This document shows positions 40,028 through 47,156 of a stretch of 64,000 nucleotides of DNA, piece by piece. Position 1 is the first letter of the stretch. Each line of letters opens with the position of its first letter. This stretch comes from CADCUY01 sp964242735 (GTDB taxonomy: Bacteria > Actinomycetota > Actinomycetes > Actinomycetales > Quadrisphaeraceae). Where the stretch lies: positions 62,001-126,000 of the forward strand of contig CAXTAK010000002.1 of the NCBI GenBank assembly GCA_964242735.1. The letters are read 5' to 3'. The translations under genes were made by a program, and so were the position numbers. Under the pieces are notes generated by a model that worked only from the letters and a program-made list of their open reading frames with translations, was not told the origin of the DNA and searched no databases.

Positions 40028-40059
40028 GCCGCCCAGGGGCTTCCCCTCCCCTGGGCGGC
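40028..40059 (-). ncRNA. 12-bp perfect hairpin in the leader of the DUF6504-HEPN transcript
   Basis: GCCGCCCAGGGG (40028-40039) and CCCCTGGGCGGC (40048-40059) form a perfect 12-bp stem with an 8-nt loop. It lies between the LexA-like box at 40072 and the ATG at 39965, about 62 nt before the start. It has no U-tract on either strand. It could be an attenuator, a leader structure that limits translation, or a terminator for readthrough. I place it as a cis RNA element by position only. Confidence 0.45.
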
Positions 40060-40071
40060 CGTCCGAGCGTG

Positions 40072-40087
40072 TAGAACGCCTGTTCGA
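40072..40087 (-). promoter_or_regulatory. LexA-like box upstream of DUF6504-HEPN
   Basis: TAGAACGCCTGTTCGA matches TCGAAC-N4-GTTCGA with one mismatch, and the symmetry extends outward as GTG...CAC (40069-40090). It lies 107 bp upstream of the DUF6504 ATG. It is also about 94 bp upstream of the -10 of the divergent carotenoid operon, so regulation of that side is less likely. Confidence 0.65.
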
Positions 40088-40192
40088 CACGACCGGGAGT
40101 CAAGCGCACCGGCCACCGCACGTCAAGGGAGCCCGCCCGGTCGGAGCAGCGCCACCACTCGTGCCGTCGGACCCGGCTGCGATGCTGGTCGG

Positions 40193-40924
40193 GTGCAGCG
40201 GAGACCGGGCGCCGTCGGCGCGGGGCGGCCGAGCACGCCGGCGGTCGTCGTCGTCCACCTCTGGGGGGTGCCCACCCGCGCGGTCCCCGCGGCGGTGGGG
40301 CGGATGGCGCTGGACCGGGCGCTGCTGCGCTCCAGCGGCGCCCGCTTCTGGAAGCTGCTCGGCACCGGTGACGGGCGCACCTTCACCGCGCGCGACGCGG
40401 ACCCCCGCCACTGGGGCCTGCTGACCGCGTGGGACGACGCCGACGCCGCCAGCGCCTTCGAGGGCTCGCGCACCGTCCGGGGGTGGGCCCGCCTGGAGGA
40501 GGAGCGGCTGCGACTGCTGATGCGCCCCCTGGTCAGCCGCGGCACCTGGGCGGGGCGCGAGCCGTTCGGCGCACCGGTGCCCGACCGCGCCGACGCGAGC
40601 GGGCCCGTGGCCTCGATCACCCGGGCCCGCATCTCCGCTCTCAAGAACCCGGCCTTCTGGCGCGCGGTGCCCCCCGTCTCCACCGACCTGCACCAGGTGG
40701 AGGGGCTGCGCCTGGCCGTGGGCATCGGTGAGGCCCCGGTGGGCCTGCAGGGCACGCTCAGCCTGTGGTCGAACGCGCGAGCGCTCACCGGTTTCGCCCA
40801 CCGGCGCCGGGCGCACACCGAGGTCGTCGCGCGCACCGCTGCGGAGGGCTGGTACGCCGAGGAGCTCTTCGCCCGCTTCGCCGTGCTCGATGTGGCGGGC
40901 ACCTACCGGGGTGGGTCGCCGTGA
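40193..40924 (+). CDS. Spheroidene monooxygenase (CrtA)-like protein
   Basis: CrtA-type enzymes introduce keto groups at C-2 of acyclic carotenoids. The 243-residue protein has the family features FWKLLGTGDGRTF, HWGLLTAWDDADAASAF, ITRARIS with FWRAVPPVSTDLH, LQGTLSLWSNARALTGFAHRRRAH and GWYAEELFARFAV. No cofactor motif can be read directly. The GTG at 40193 has GATGCT 6 nt upstream, a degenerate -10 consistent with a leaderless mRNA. The stop overlaps the next gene as GTGA, and it opens a carotenoid operon that continues to at least 43154. Confidence 0.75.
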   Translation: MQRRPGAVGAGRPSTPAVVVVHLWGVPTRAVPAAVGRMALDRALLRSSGARFWKLLGTGDGRTFTARDADPRHWGLLTAWDDADAASAFEGSRTVRGWARLEEERLRLLMRPLVSRGTWAGREPFGAPVPDRADASGPVASITRARISALKNPAFWRAVPPVSTDLHQVEGLRLAVGIGEAPVGLQGTLSLWSNARALTGFAHRRRAHTEVVARTAAEGWYAEELFARFAVLDVAGTYRGGSP

Positions 40925-41978
40925 GCGCCCCCCCGGGGGAACGACGCGCGCAGGCTCCGACCCGTGGACGCGCCCGCACCGCCGCCGTGGCGGCGGCCGC
41001 CGTGGCGGCGGCCGCCGTGGTGGCGACCCAGGTGTCCTACCCGCTGCTCANNNNNNNNNNNNNNNNNNNNNNNNNNNNNNNNNNNNNNNNNNNNNNNNNN
41101 NNNNNNNNNNNNNNNNNNNNNNNNNNNNNNNNNNNNNNNNNNNNNNNNNNGCCGCCGTGGCGGCGGCCGCCGTGGTGGCGACCCAGGTGTCCTACCCGCT
41201 GCTCACCGGCCGGGCGCTGGCGGTGACCACGGTGGCCGTGGTCCTGCTCTTCGCCACCGCCTCGCTCGCCTCGGCGGCCGCCACCCACGGGCCTCGCGCG
41301 GCGGTGGCGCTGCTGGCGGTCGGTGGGGGCACCGGTCTGGTCGCGGAGGCGGTGGGGGTGGCGACGGGGTGGCCCTTCGGCCGCTACGCCTACGCGGGCA
41401 CCCTCGGACCGCAGGTGTTCGGCGTGCCGGTGATCATCCCCCTCGCCTGGACCATGATGGCCTGGCCGACCCTGCTCGCCGGTCGGGCCCTGACCCGCGC
41501 CCTGGTGCCCGCACCGGCACCCGGGCCGGCGTCCCGGCTGGCCCGGTGGCTGCCGGTGCCGCTGGCCGCGTGGGCGCTGACCTCCTGGGACCTCTTCCTC
41601 GACCCGCAGATGGTCGCCGCCGGACACTGGGCCTGGGCCGACCCCGTCCCCGCACTGCCCGGGGTGCCCGGGGTGCCGCTGACGAACTACGCCGGCTGGC
41701 TGCTCGTGGCGCTGGTGCTGCAGACCGCGCTGCACACCTCGGTGCCCGAGCCCGGGCCCGCCTGCGACGACGGCCCGGCGCGCGCCGGCGCTGACGCCGA
41801 CGGCTGGGGCCCGCCCGCCGCCCTGCTGGCGTGGACCTGGCTGGGCTCGACCACGGCGAACCTGCTCTGGTTCGAGCGGCCGGCGGTGGGCCTGTGGGGG
41901 GCCGCCGCCATGGGGGTCGTCGTCGGGCCGTACCTGCTCGTGCAGCTGCGCCGCCGGGGCGCGCGCACCAGGACGTGA
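40921..41978 (+). CDS. CruF-like carotenoid biosynthesis membrane protein (DUF422), split by an assembly gap
   Basis: CruF/DUF422 proteins hydrate the 1,2 double bond of acyclic carotenoid ends. Recognisable motifs are GLVAEAVGVATGWPFGRYAY, FGVPVIIPLAWTMMAWP, LTSWDLFLDPQMVAAGHWAW and GVPLTNYAGWLLVA, set in about seven hydrophobic segments. The 100-N gap at 41051-41150 breaks the frame. Removing the Ns plus one copy of the flanking 55-bp duplication (155 nt in all) restores one continuous frame of 300 residues from the GTG at 40921. The N-terminus contains Ala/Val repeats encoded by a 15-bp tandem repeat. The stop overlaps the glycosyltransferase start. Confidence 0.8.
40996..41205. repeat. 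Exact 55-bp direct duplication flanking a 100-N gap (assembly artefact)
   Basis: Positions 40996-41050 and 41151-41205 are identical over 55 bp around the Ns (41051-41150). The copy length equals that at 30447, pointing to an assembler k-mer rather than biology. The region is rich in GCCGCCGTGGCGGCG repeats, a likely cause of the break. Confidence 0.9.
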
Positions 41979-43154
41979 CCGCCGCCCGCAGCACCGCCCC
42001 CAGGACAGCCCGGAGGGTGGTGCGCGCCGCCGTGGCGGCTGGTGGGGTGCTCGCTGCCGCCTCGGCCGCCCAGGCCGCGGCCGGGTCGCGGGTCCTCCGC
42101 ACCCCGGACGCCGACCCCCCGCCCGCGGCCGAGACCGTGAGCGTGCTGCTGCCCGTGCGCGACGAGGAGGCGCACGTGCTCGGGTGCCTGCACGCGGTCC
42201 TGGCCAGCACCGGCGTCCCCCACCTCGAGGTCCTCGTCCTGGACGACGCCTCGACCGACGCGACCGCGGCCCTCGCCGCGACGGTCGCGGCATCCGACCC
42301 CCGCGTCACGGTGCTCACCGGCGCCCCGCTGCCCCCGGGGTGGCTCGGCAAGCCCCACGCCCTCGCGCAGCTCGCCGCCCGCGCCCGCGGCTCCGTCGTC
42401 GTCACCGTCGACGCCGACGTGCGCCTGGCCCCCCACGCGCTGGCCGCGACCGTCGACCTGCTGCGCTGTGCCGACCTGCAGCTGGTCAGCCCCTACCCCC
42501 GACAGGAGGCCGTCACCGCCGGTGAGCGCCTGGTGCAGCCCCTGCTGCAGTGGTCCTGGCTCAGCACCCTGCCGCTGCGCCTGGCCGAGCGGTCGCCGCG
42601 CCCGTCCCTGTCGGCGGCGAACGGGCAGCTGATGGCCCTGGACGCCGCGGCGCTGGCCCGCGCCGGCGGCTTCGCCGCGGTGCGGGGGGAGGTGCTCGAC
42701 GACGTGGCGCTGGTGCGTGCCGTCAAGGCCAGCGGGGGGCGCGGGGGCGTCGTGGACGGCACAGCGGTGGCGACCTGCCGCATGTACGGCTCGTGGGAGG
42801 AGCTGTCGGCCGGGTACGTGAAGTCGCTGTGGTCGGCCACCGGGTCCCCGGCCACAGCGGTGGCCGTGGGAGCGCTGCTGTCCCTGACCTACGTCCTGCC
42901 CGCGGCAGCGGCGCTCGCCGGCTCGCCGGCGGGACTGGCCGGGTACGCCGCCGGCGTGGCCGGCCGGGTCGTGACCGCTCGGCGGACCGGTGGGCGCGCG
43001 TGGCCCGACGCGCTCGCCCACCCCGCGTCCGTGGTGGCCCTGCTGTGGCTGACGGCGCTCTCGCACCACCGGCGACGCCGCCACGGGCTGTCGTGGAAGG
43101 GCCGCCCGGTCGCGGTGACCCCGTCCGGGCTCACTGACGGGCGCACGGACGGGC
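41975..43154 (+). CDS. Family 2 glycosyltransferase, probably carotenoid glycosyltransferase (CruG/CrtQ-like), 3' end in gap
   Basis: The protein has an N-terminal hydrophobic segment (about 10-30) and a GT-A domain starting VSVLLPVRDEEAHVLGCL. It continues with VLDDASTD, GWLGKPHALAQLA, the metal-binding VTVDADVRLAP, and a QSDDV-like EVLDDVALVRAVKASGG. Two or three C-terminal membrane segments follow, and then RHGLSWKGRPVAV. This is the usual ending of CruG-type enzymes, so little sequence is likely missing. The GTG overlaps the CruF-like stop as GTGA. Its place between cruF-like and crtD-like genes supports glycosylation of a carotenoid hydroxyl group; the sugar is unknown. Confidence 0.75.
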
Positions 43155-43254
43155 NNNNNNNNNNNNNNNNNNNNNNNNNNNNNNNNNNNNNNNNNNNNNN
43201 NNNNNNNNNNNNNNNNNNNNNNNNNNNNNNNNNNNNNNNNNNNNNNNNNNNNNN
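43155..43254. other. Assembly gap without flanking overlap
   Basis: A 100-N block whose two flanks share no repeated sequence, unlike the other two gaps. Its true size is unknown. It hides the end of the glycosyltransferase gene and the start of the next gene, and could hide a further carotenoid gene. Confidence 0.95.
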
Positions 43255-43719
43255 CCCAGCACCACCGCGGGCAGCGCCGCACCACCCGTCCCGAGCAGCG
43301 GCGCCGCGGCGCCGGGGGCCTCGGTGGGGGGGATCGCCCCGGGTCTCCCCACCGCGCTGATCCCCGCCTACCCCGGAGGGCGCGTGCTGCTGACCAGCGC
43401 CCAGCCGGCCGACGGCGCCCCGGGCGAGCGGCTCGACGTCGCCCTCGCCGGGTCCACGCGCGAGCCCCCGCAGGCGGTGCTGGCCTTCTACCGCGCGACG
43501 CTGACAGCAGCTGGCTTCAGCGAGTCGACCCCGGCCGGCCACGGCGACTCGCTGACCGCCACCTTCACGCGCGGCGGAGCCACCGAGCTGATCGCGGTGG
43601 CTGTCGCCGCCTCCCCCGAGCAGCCCGGGGAGCAGCAGTTCACCGTCGGCGGCACGGTGCTGGCCTCGGTCACCACCGCCACGGGCACCCCGGCGCCCAC
43701 TCCCACCCCGGCGCCCTGA
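43255..43719 (+). CDS. Small secreted or lipoprotein-like protein, 5' end in gap
   Basis: The frame is open from the right edge of the gap. It begins with a Pro/Ser/Ala/Gly-rich stretch of about 22 residues, typical of the linker after a signal peptide or lipobox. A compact domain of about 110 residues follows (GRVLLTSAQPADG, AVLAFYRATLTAAGFSE, LTATFTRGGATELIAVAVA, FTVGGTVLAS), and the protein ends in TPAPTPTPAP. I do not recognise the family. The AFYRATLTAAGF segment resembles the helix-strand unit of secreted proteins that carry paired FY..AL...G repeats. It lies 3 nt before the crtD-like gene. Confidence 0.6.
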   Translation, partial: PSTTAGSAAPPVPSSGAAAPGASVGGIAPGLPTALIPAYPGGRVLLTSAQPADGAPGERLDVALAGSTREPPQAVLAFYRATLTAAGFSESTPAGHGDSLTATFTRGGATELIAVAVAASPEQPGEQQFTVGGTVLASVTTATGTPAPTPTPAP

Positions 43720-43722
43720 GTC

Positions 43723-45249
43723 GTGGCGCGCGTCGTCGTCATCGGGGCGGGCCTGGGCGGGCTGGCTGCTGCGATCCGCCTCGCCGCGCTGGGGCACGGG
43801 GTCACCGTCCTGGAGCAGGCCGGGGTGCTCGGGGGCAAGCTCGGCTGGTCCTCCCGGGACGGCTTCTCCTTCGACACCGGCCCGAGCCTGCTCACCTGGC
43901 CGCAGGTCTACGAAGATCTCTTCACCGACACCGGGGCGCCGCTGCGCGACAGCGTGGAGATCGTTCCGGTGGACCCCGCGGCGGCCTACCGCTTCGCCGA
44001 CGGCACCACCCTGGCGCTGCCCGACCGGGATCCCGTCGCGACGGCCGCGGCCCTCGACGCCGCGCTGGGGCGGGGAGCCGGAGCGCAGTGGGCGGGGCTC
44101 TCGGCGCGGGCGGCGCGCATCTGGGAGGCCACCGAGGGCCCGTTCCTCACCTCCCCCCTGCACGGCCCCGCGACGCTGGCCCGCCTGGCCGCGCGGCCCG
44201 GCGGGCTCCGCGACGTCGCCGCCATCGCCCCGTGGCTGTCGCTGCGCGACCTGGGGCAGCGCCACCTGCACGACCCGCGCCTGGTGCAGCTGCTCGACCG
44301 GTACGCCACCTACACCGGGTCCGACCCCCGCCGCGCACCCGCGGCGCTGGCCGCCGTGCAGCACCTGGAGGCCGTGCACGGCTCCTGGTACGTGCGCGGC
44401 GGTCTGCGCCGCCTCGGCGACGCGCTCGCGGACCGCGCGCGCGAGCGCGGCGCGGTGCTGCGCACCGGTGCCCGCGTGGAACGGGTGCTGCTCGCCCCCG
44501 GCCGGTGCGGCGCGGTGACCGGCGTCGCCCTCGCCGGTGGGGAGACCGTGCCCGCCGACGTGGTGGTGAGCGGGGGCGACGCGGCCGCCCTGCACCGCGA
44601 CCTGCTGCCCCCCGGGCGCGCCCGCCGTGCCCGCCGGCAGCTCGCGGCGGCGACGCCGTCGCTGTCGGGGTTCGTGCTGCTGCTGGCGCTGCGCGGGCGC
44701 ACCCACCCGGCGCACCACACCGTGCTCTTCCCCGCTGACTACGACGCCGAGTTCGACGCCGTCTTCGGTTCCGGCACCTGCGCCGGTCGACCGCGGCCGG
44801 TGGCCGACCCCACGGTCTACGTCAGCGCCCCCGACGACCCCGCGCTGCGCCCCGACGAGCACCACGAGTCGTGGTTCGTGCTCGTCAACGCCCCGCGCCA
44901 CACCCCGGACGACCCGCGTTCGGGGATCGACTGGCGGGCGCCGGGTCTCGCCGACCGCTACGCGGACCAGGTGGTGGCGGTGATGGCCGAGCGCGGGATG
45001 GACGTGCGCGACCGGGTGCTGTGGCGGCAGGTGCGCACCCCGGCGGACCTGGAGGAGGCCACGGCCAGCGTCGGCGGGTCCATCTACGGGAGCTCCAGCA
45101 ACGGGGCCCGCGCGGCGTTCCTGCGCCCGGCGAACGCCTCGCCGGTGCGCGGGCTGTACCTCGTGGGCGGCTCCTCGCACCCGGGGGGCGGCATCCCGCT
45201 GGTGGCCCTGTCGGCGAAGGTCGTCGCCGGGATGGTCGGGGCGGCGTGA
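43723..45249 (+). CDS. CrtI/CrtD-family carotenoid desaturase
   Basis: This 508-residue FAD enzyme opens with the dinucleotide-binding motif VVVIGAGLGGLAAAIRLAALGHGV and GGKLG. Then come FDTGPSLLTWP and the C-terminal FAD motif GLYLVGGSSHPGGGIPLVALSAK. The sequence is distinct from the CrtI at 47153, and its SSHPGGGIP ending is typical of the CrtD-like and ketolase/desaturase branch. With cruF-like and crtA-like genes upstream, 3,4-desaturation of a hydroxylated acyclic end group is the best guess. The GTG start follows the previous stop by 3 nt. It converges on the CDP-alcohol phosphatidyltransferase gene. Confidence 0.8.
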   Translation: MARVVVIGAGLGGLAAAIRLAALGHGVTVLEQAGVLGGKLGWSSRDGFSFDTGPSLLTWPQVYEDLFTDTGAPLRDSVEIVPVDPAAAYRFADGTTLALPDRDPVATAAALDAALGRGAGAQWAGLSARAARIWEATEGPFLTSPLHGPATLARLAARPGGLRDVAAIAPWLSLRDLGQRHLHDPRLVQLLDRYATYTGSDPRRAPAALAAVQHLEAVHGSWYVRGGLRRLGDALADRARERGAVLRTGARVERVLLAPGRCGAVTGVALAGGETVPADVVVSGGDAAALHRDLLPPGRARRARRQLAAATPSLSGFVLLLALRGRTHPAHHTVLFPADYDAEFDAVFGSGTCAGRPRPVADPTVYVSAPDDPALRPDEHHESWFVLVNAPRHTPDDPRSGIDWRAPGLADRYADQVVAVMAERGMDVRDRVLWRQVRTPADLEEATASVGGSIYGSSSNGARAAFLRPANASPVRGLYLVGGSSHPGGGIPLVALSAKVVAGMVGAA

Positions 45250-45254
45250 GCCGG

Positions 45255-45285
45255 GTGCCGCCGGCGCTCAGGTGACCGGCGGCGC
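45255..45285. terminator. Hairpin at a convergent gene junction
   Basis: GCCGCCGG (45257-45264) and CCGGCGGC (45276-45283) form a perfect 8-bp stem, extendable by a G-T and a G-C pair, with an 11-nt loop. It starts 6 nt after the crtD-like stop, and the stop of the opposing gene lies in its loop. This suits a two-way terminator, although there is no T-tract. Confidence 0.45.
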
Positions 45286-45984
45286 GGACGGCCCCGGTGG
45301 CGCGACGACTCCTGAGAGGTCTCGGCGGACGGCGACCAGCAGCTGCGCCAGCCCGACCAGGGCCGTCACCGCCGCCGCGACGGCACCCACCGCGGCCCAG
45401 CGGGTCGCGCCGGCCGGGTGGAGCCCGCAGCCGAGCGCGAACAGCGCCGCGACCGCCACCCGCGTGGGCCGCTCCGAGACGGTGATCACCCCGGGCCCGC
45501 CCATCCCCTCCCCCTGGGCCCGGGCCCGCGCGTACTCGTGCGCCAGTCCGGCGCCGACCGCGGTCCCCACCAGCCCCGCAGGGGCGCCGAGCACCCGCAG
45601 CACCGCGAGCCCCGCCGTGTCGGAGACCCGGTCCGCCACGGCGTCGAGCACCGCACCCCACCGGCTCGAGCGCCCCGAGCGCCGCGCCACCGCGCCGTCC
45701 AGCCCGTCGAGCAGCGACCCGGTGGCCAGCAGCACCCCGGCGAGCGCCGCCCACCTCCCACCGGCGGCGGCCACCACCGGAGCGGCCAGGCCGACCGCGC
45801 ACCCCCCGGCGGTCACGGCGGACGGCGGCACGGATGCACGGGCCAGGGGCGCGGCCCCGGCGTCGACCACCGCCAGCCACCTCCGCACCACGGCGGCGGC
45901 GACACCCGCGTCCGGCACCTGCGTGGCGTGCGCGCGCGACCACGCCTCCACGGCGTCCTCGCGCGGCCGAGGGTGATCGTCCAC
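45268..45984 (-). CDS. CDP-alcohol phosphatidyltransferase family protein
   Basis: The family transfers a phosphoalcohol from or to CDP-activated lipids in the membrane. The diagnostic motif D-G-x2-D-G-x2-A-R-x8-G-x3-D-x3-D is complete (Asp93, Asp96, Asp114, Asp118). About five or six hydrophobic segments surround it. The acceptor cannot be told; it is not an obvious match to PgsA or PIS, so it may make a minor lipid. It is divergent from crtE across a 47-bp spacer and has its own TAGCCT -10 6 nt before the GTG, suggesting a leaderless mRNA. Confidence 0.85.
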   Translation of the reverse strand: MDDHPRPREDAVEAWSRAHATQVPDAGVAAAVVRRWLAVVDAGAAPLARASVPPSAVTAGGCAVGLAAPVVAAAGGRWAALAGVLLATGSLLDGLDGAVARRSGRSSRWGAVLDAVADRVSDTAGLAVLRVLGAPAGLVGTAVGAGLAHEYARARAQGEGMGGPGVITVSERPTRVAVAALFALGCGLHPAGATRWAAVGAVAAAVTALVGLAQLLVAVRRDLSGVVAPPGPSAPPVT

Positions 45985-45990
45985 ACGTCC

Positions 45991-46025
45991 AGGCTAGGCG
46001 GTGCCGGGGACCACCCCGGTACTGT
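45991..46025. promoter_or_regulatory. Back-to-back leaderless promoters between the CDP-alcohol transferase and crtE genes
   Basis: Minus strand: TAGCCT (45991-45996) lies 6 nt before the GTG at 45984. Plus strand: TACTGT (46020-46025) lies 6 nt before the crtE GTG at 46032. The two -10 elements are only 23 bp apart, so their upstream regions overlap and the two transcripts may compete or share an activator. Confidence 0.5.
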
Positions 46026-46031
46026 GGAGCG

Positions 46032-47156
46032 GTGGTCCGACCTCCGACGCCCGAACCCACCTCCCTCGACACAGCGCGGTTGCGGCGGGCCGTGCAGCGG
46101 GAGCTGGACGACGTGCTGGCCCGCCAGGGTCGCGTCCTGGCCGAGGTGGGTCCGGAGTGCGCGCCGCTGACCGAGGCCGTCTCGCGCCTGGTGACCGGCG
46201 GCAAGCGGCTGCGCGCGGCCTTCACCTACTGGGGCTTCGTGGGGGCGGGCGGGCGCGACGAGGAGGTGGGGGCACCGGGGGCGGTGGTCTCGGTGGCGGC
46301 CAGCCTGGAGCTGTTCCACGCGGCGGCGCTGATCCACGACGACGTCATGGACGCCTCCGACACCCGGCGCGGGATGCCGGCGGTGCACCGCCAGTTCGCC
46401 AGCTTGCACCGCGGACGCGGGTGGTCCGGTGACGGCGAGCACTTCGGCGCCGCCGGGGCGATCCTGGCCGGCGACCTCTGCCTGTCGTGGTCGGACGAGG
46501 TGCTCTCCTCCGCGGGTCTGCACCGCGACGCCCTCGCCCGCACCAAGCCGGTCTTCGACGCGATGCGCACCCAGCTCATGGGGGGGCAGTACCTCGACAT
46601 GCTCGCGCAGGCGATGCCGCTGGGCACCGGCGCCGCCGCGCACGAGGAGGCGCTGGGCCGGGCCCGGCGCGTGATCTGCTTCAAGAGCGCGAAGTACAGC
46701 ATCGAGCACCCGCTGCTCATCGGCGCAGCCCTGGCGGGCGCCGACGAGGAGCTGGTCGCGGCGTACTCCGCCCACGGCCTGCCGCTGGGTGAGGCGTTCC
46801 AGCTGCGGGACGACGTCCTCGGGGTCTTCGGTGACCCCGCCGCCACCGGGAAGCCCGCCGGAGACGACCTGCGCGAGGGCAAGCGCACCGTGCTGGTGGT
46901 CCTGGCCCTGGAGCGGGCCGACGCGGCGCAGAGCGCGGTGCTGCGCGAGGGGCTCGGCGACCCGGCGCTGGACGCCGCCGGGGTGGACAGCCTCCGCGGC
47001 GCGATCGCCGCGACGGGCGCCCTGGAGCGGGTGGAGGAGATGATCGACGACGCGGTGACGCGCTCGCGCGCAGCGCTGGAGCTCGCCCCGGTCACCGAGG
47101 TGGGCCGGCGGGCCCTGTCCGACCTGGTCGACGCCGCCACCGCGAGGGCCGCATGA
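46032..47156 (+). CDS. crtE: Geranylgeranyl diphosphate synthase (polyprenyl synthetase)
   Basis: This prenyl transferase supplies the C20 precursor for carotenoids. The 374-residue protein has GGKRLRAAF near the N-terminus, the first Asp-rich motif DDVMD within LIHDDVMDASDTRRG, KSAKYSIEHPLLIGAAL and the second motif QLRDDVLGVFGD. Chain length is not certain; the position directly before crtI and crtB supports GGPP. The GTG at 46032 has a TACTGT -10 6 nt upstream; the longer frame to 45834 overlaps the divergent gene. Its stop overlaps the crtI start as ATGA. Confidence 0.92.
   Translation: MVRPPTPEPTSLDTARLRRAVQRELDDVLARQGRVLAEVGPECAPLTEAVSRLVTGGKRLRAAFTYWGFVGAGGRDEEVGAPGAVVSVAASLELFHAAALIHDDVMDASDTRRGMPAVHRQFASLHRGRGWSGDGEHFGAAGAILAGDLCLSWSDEVLSSAGLHRDALARTKPVFDAMRTQLMGGQYLDMLAQAMPLGTGAAAHEEALGRARRVICFKSAKYSIEHPLLIGAALAGADEELVAAYSAHGLPLGEAFQLRDDVLGVFGDPAATGKPAGDDLREGKRTVLVVLALERADAAQSAVLREGLGDPALDAAGVDSLRGAIAATGALERVEEMIDDAVTRSRAALELAPVTEVGRRALSDLVDAATARAA

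Noticed and set aside
40978..41025. GCCGCCGTGGCGGCG repeats as a CRISPR-like or regulatory array
   Set aside because: They are in-frame Ala/Val codon repeats without spacers inside a membrane-protein N-terminus.
30447..41205. 55-bp direct repeats as transposon or recombination footprints
   Set aside because: Both pairs are exact, equal in length and sit precisely at N blocks, and their removal restores gene continuity. An assembly cause is far more likely.
42889..45180. A minus-strand frame of 763 codons across the third gap
   Set aside because: It is antisense to the glycosyltransferase and crtD-like genes and spans Ns.
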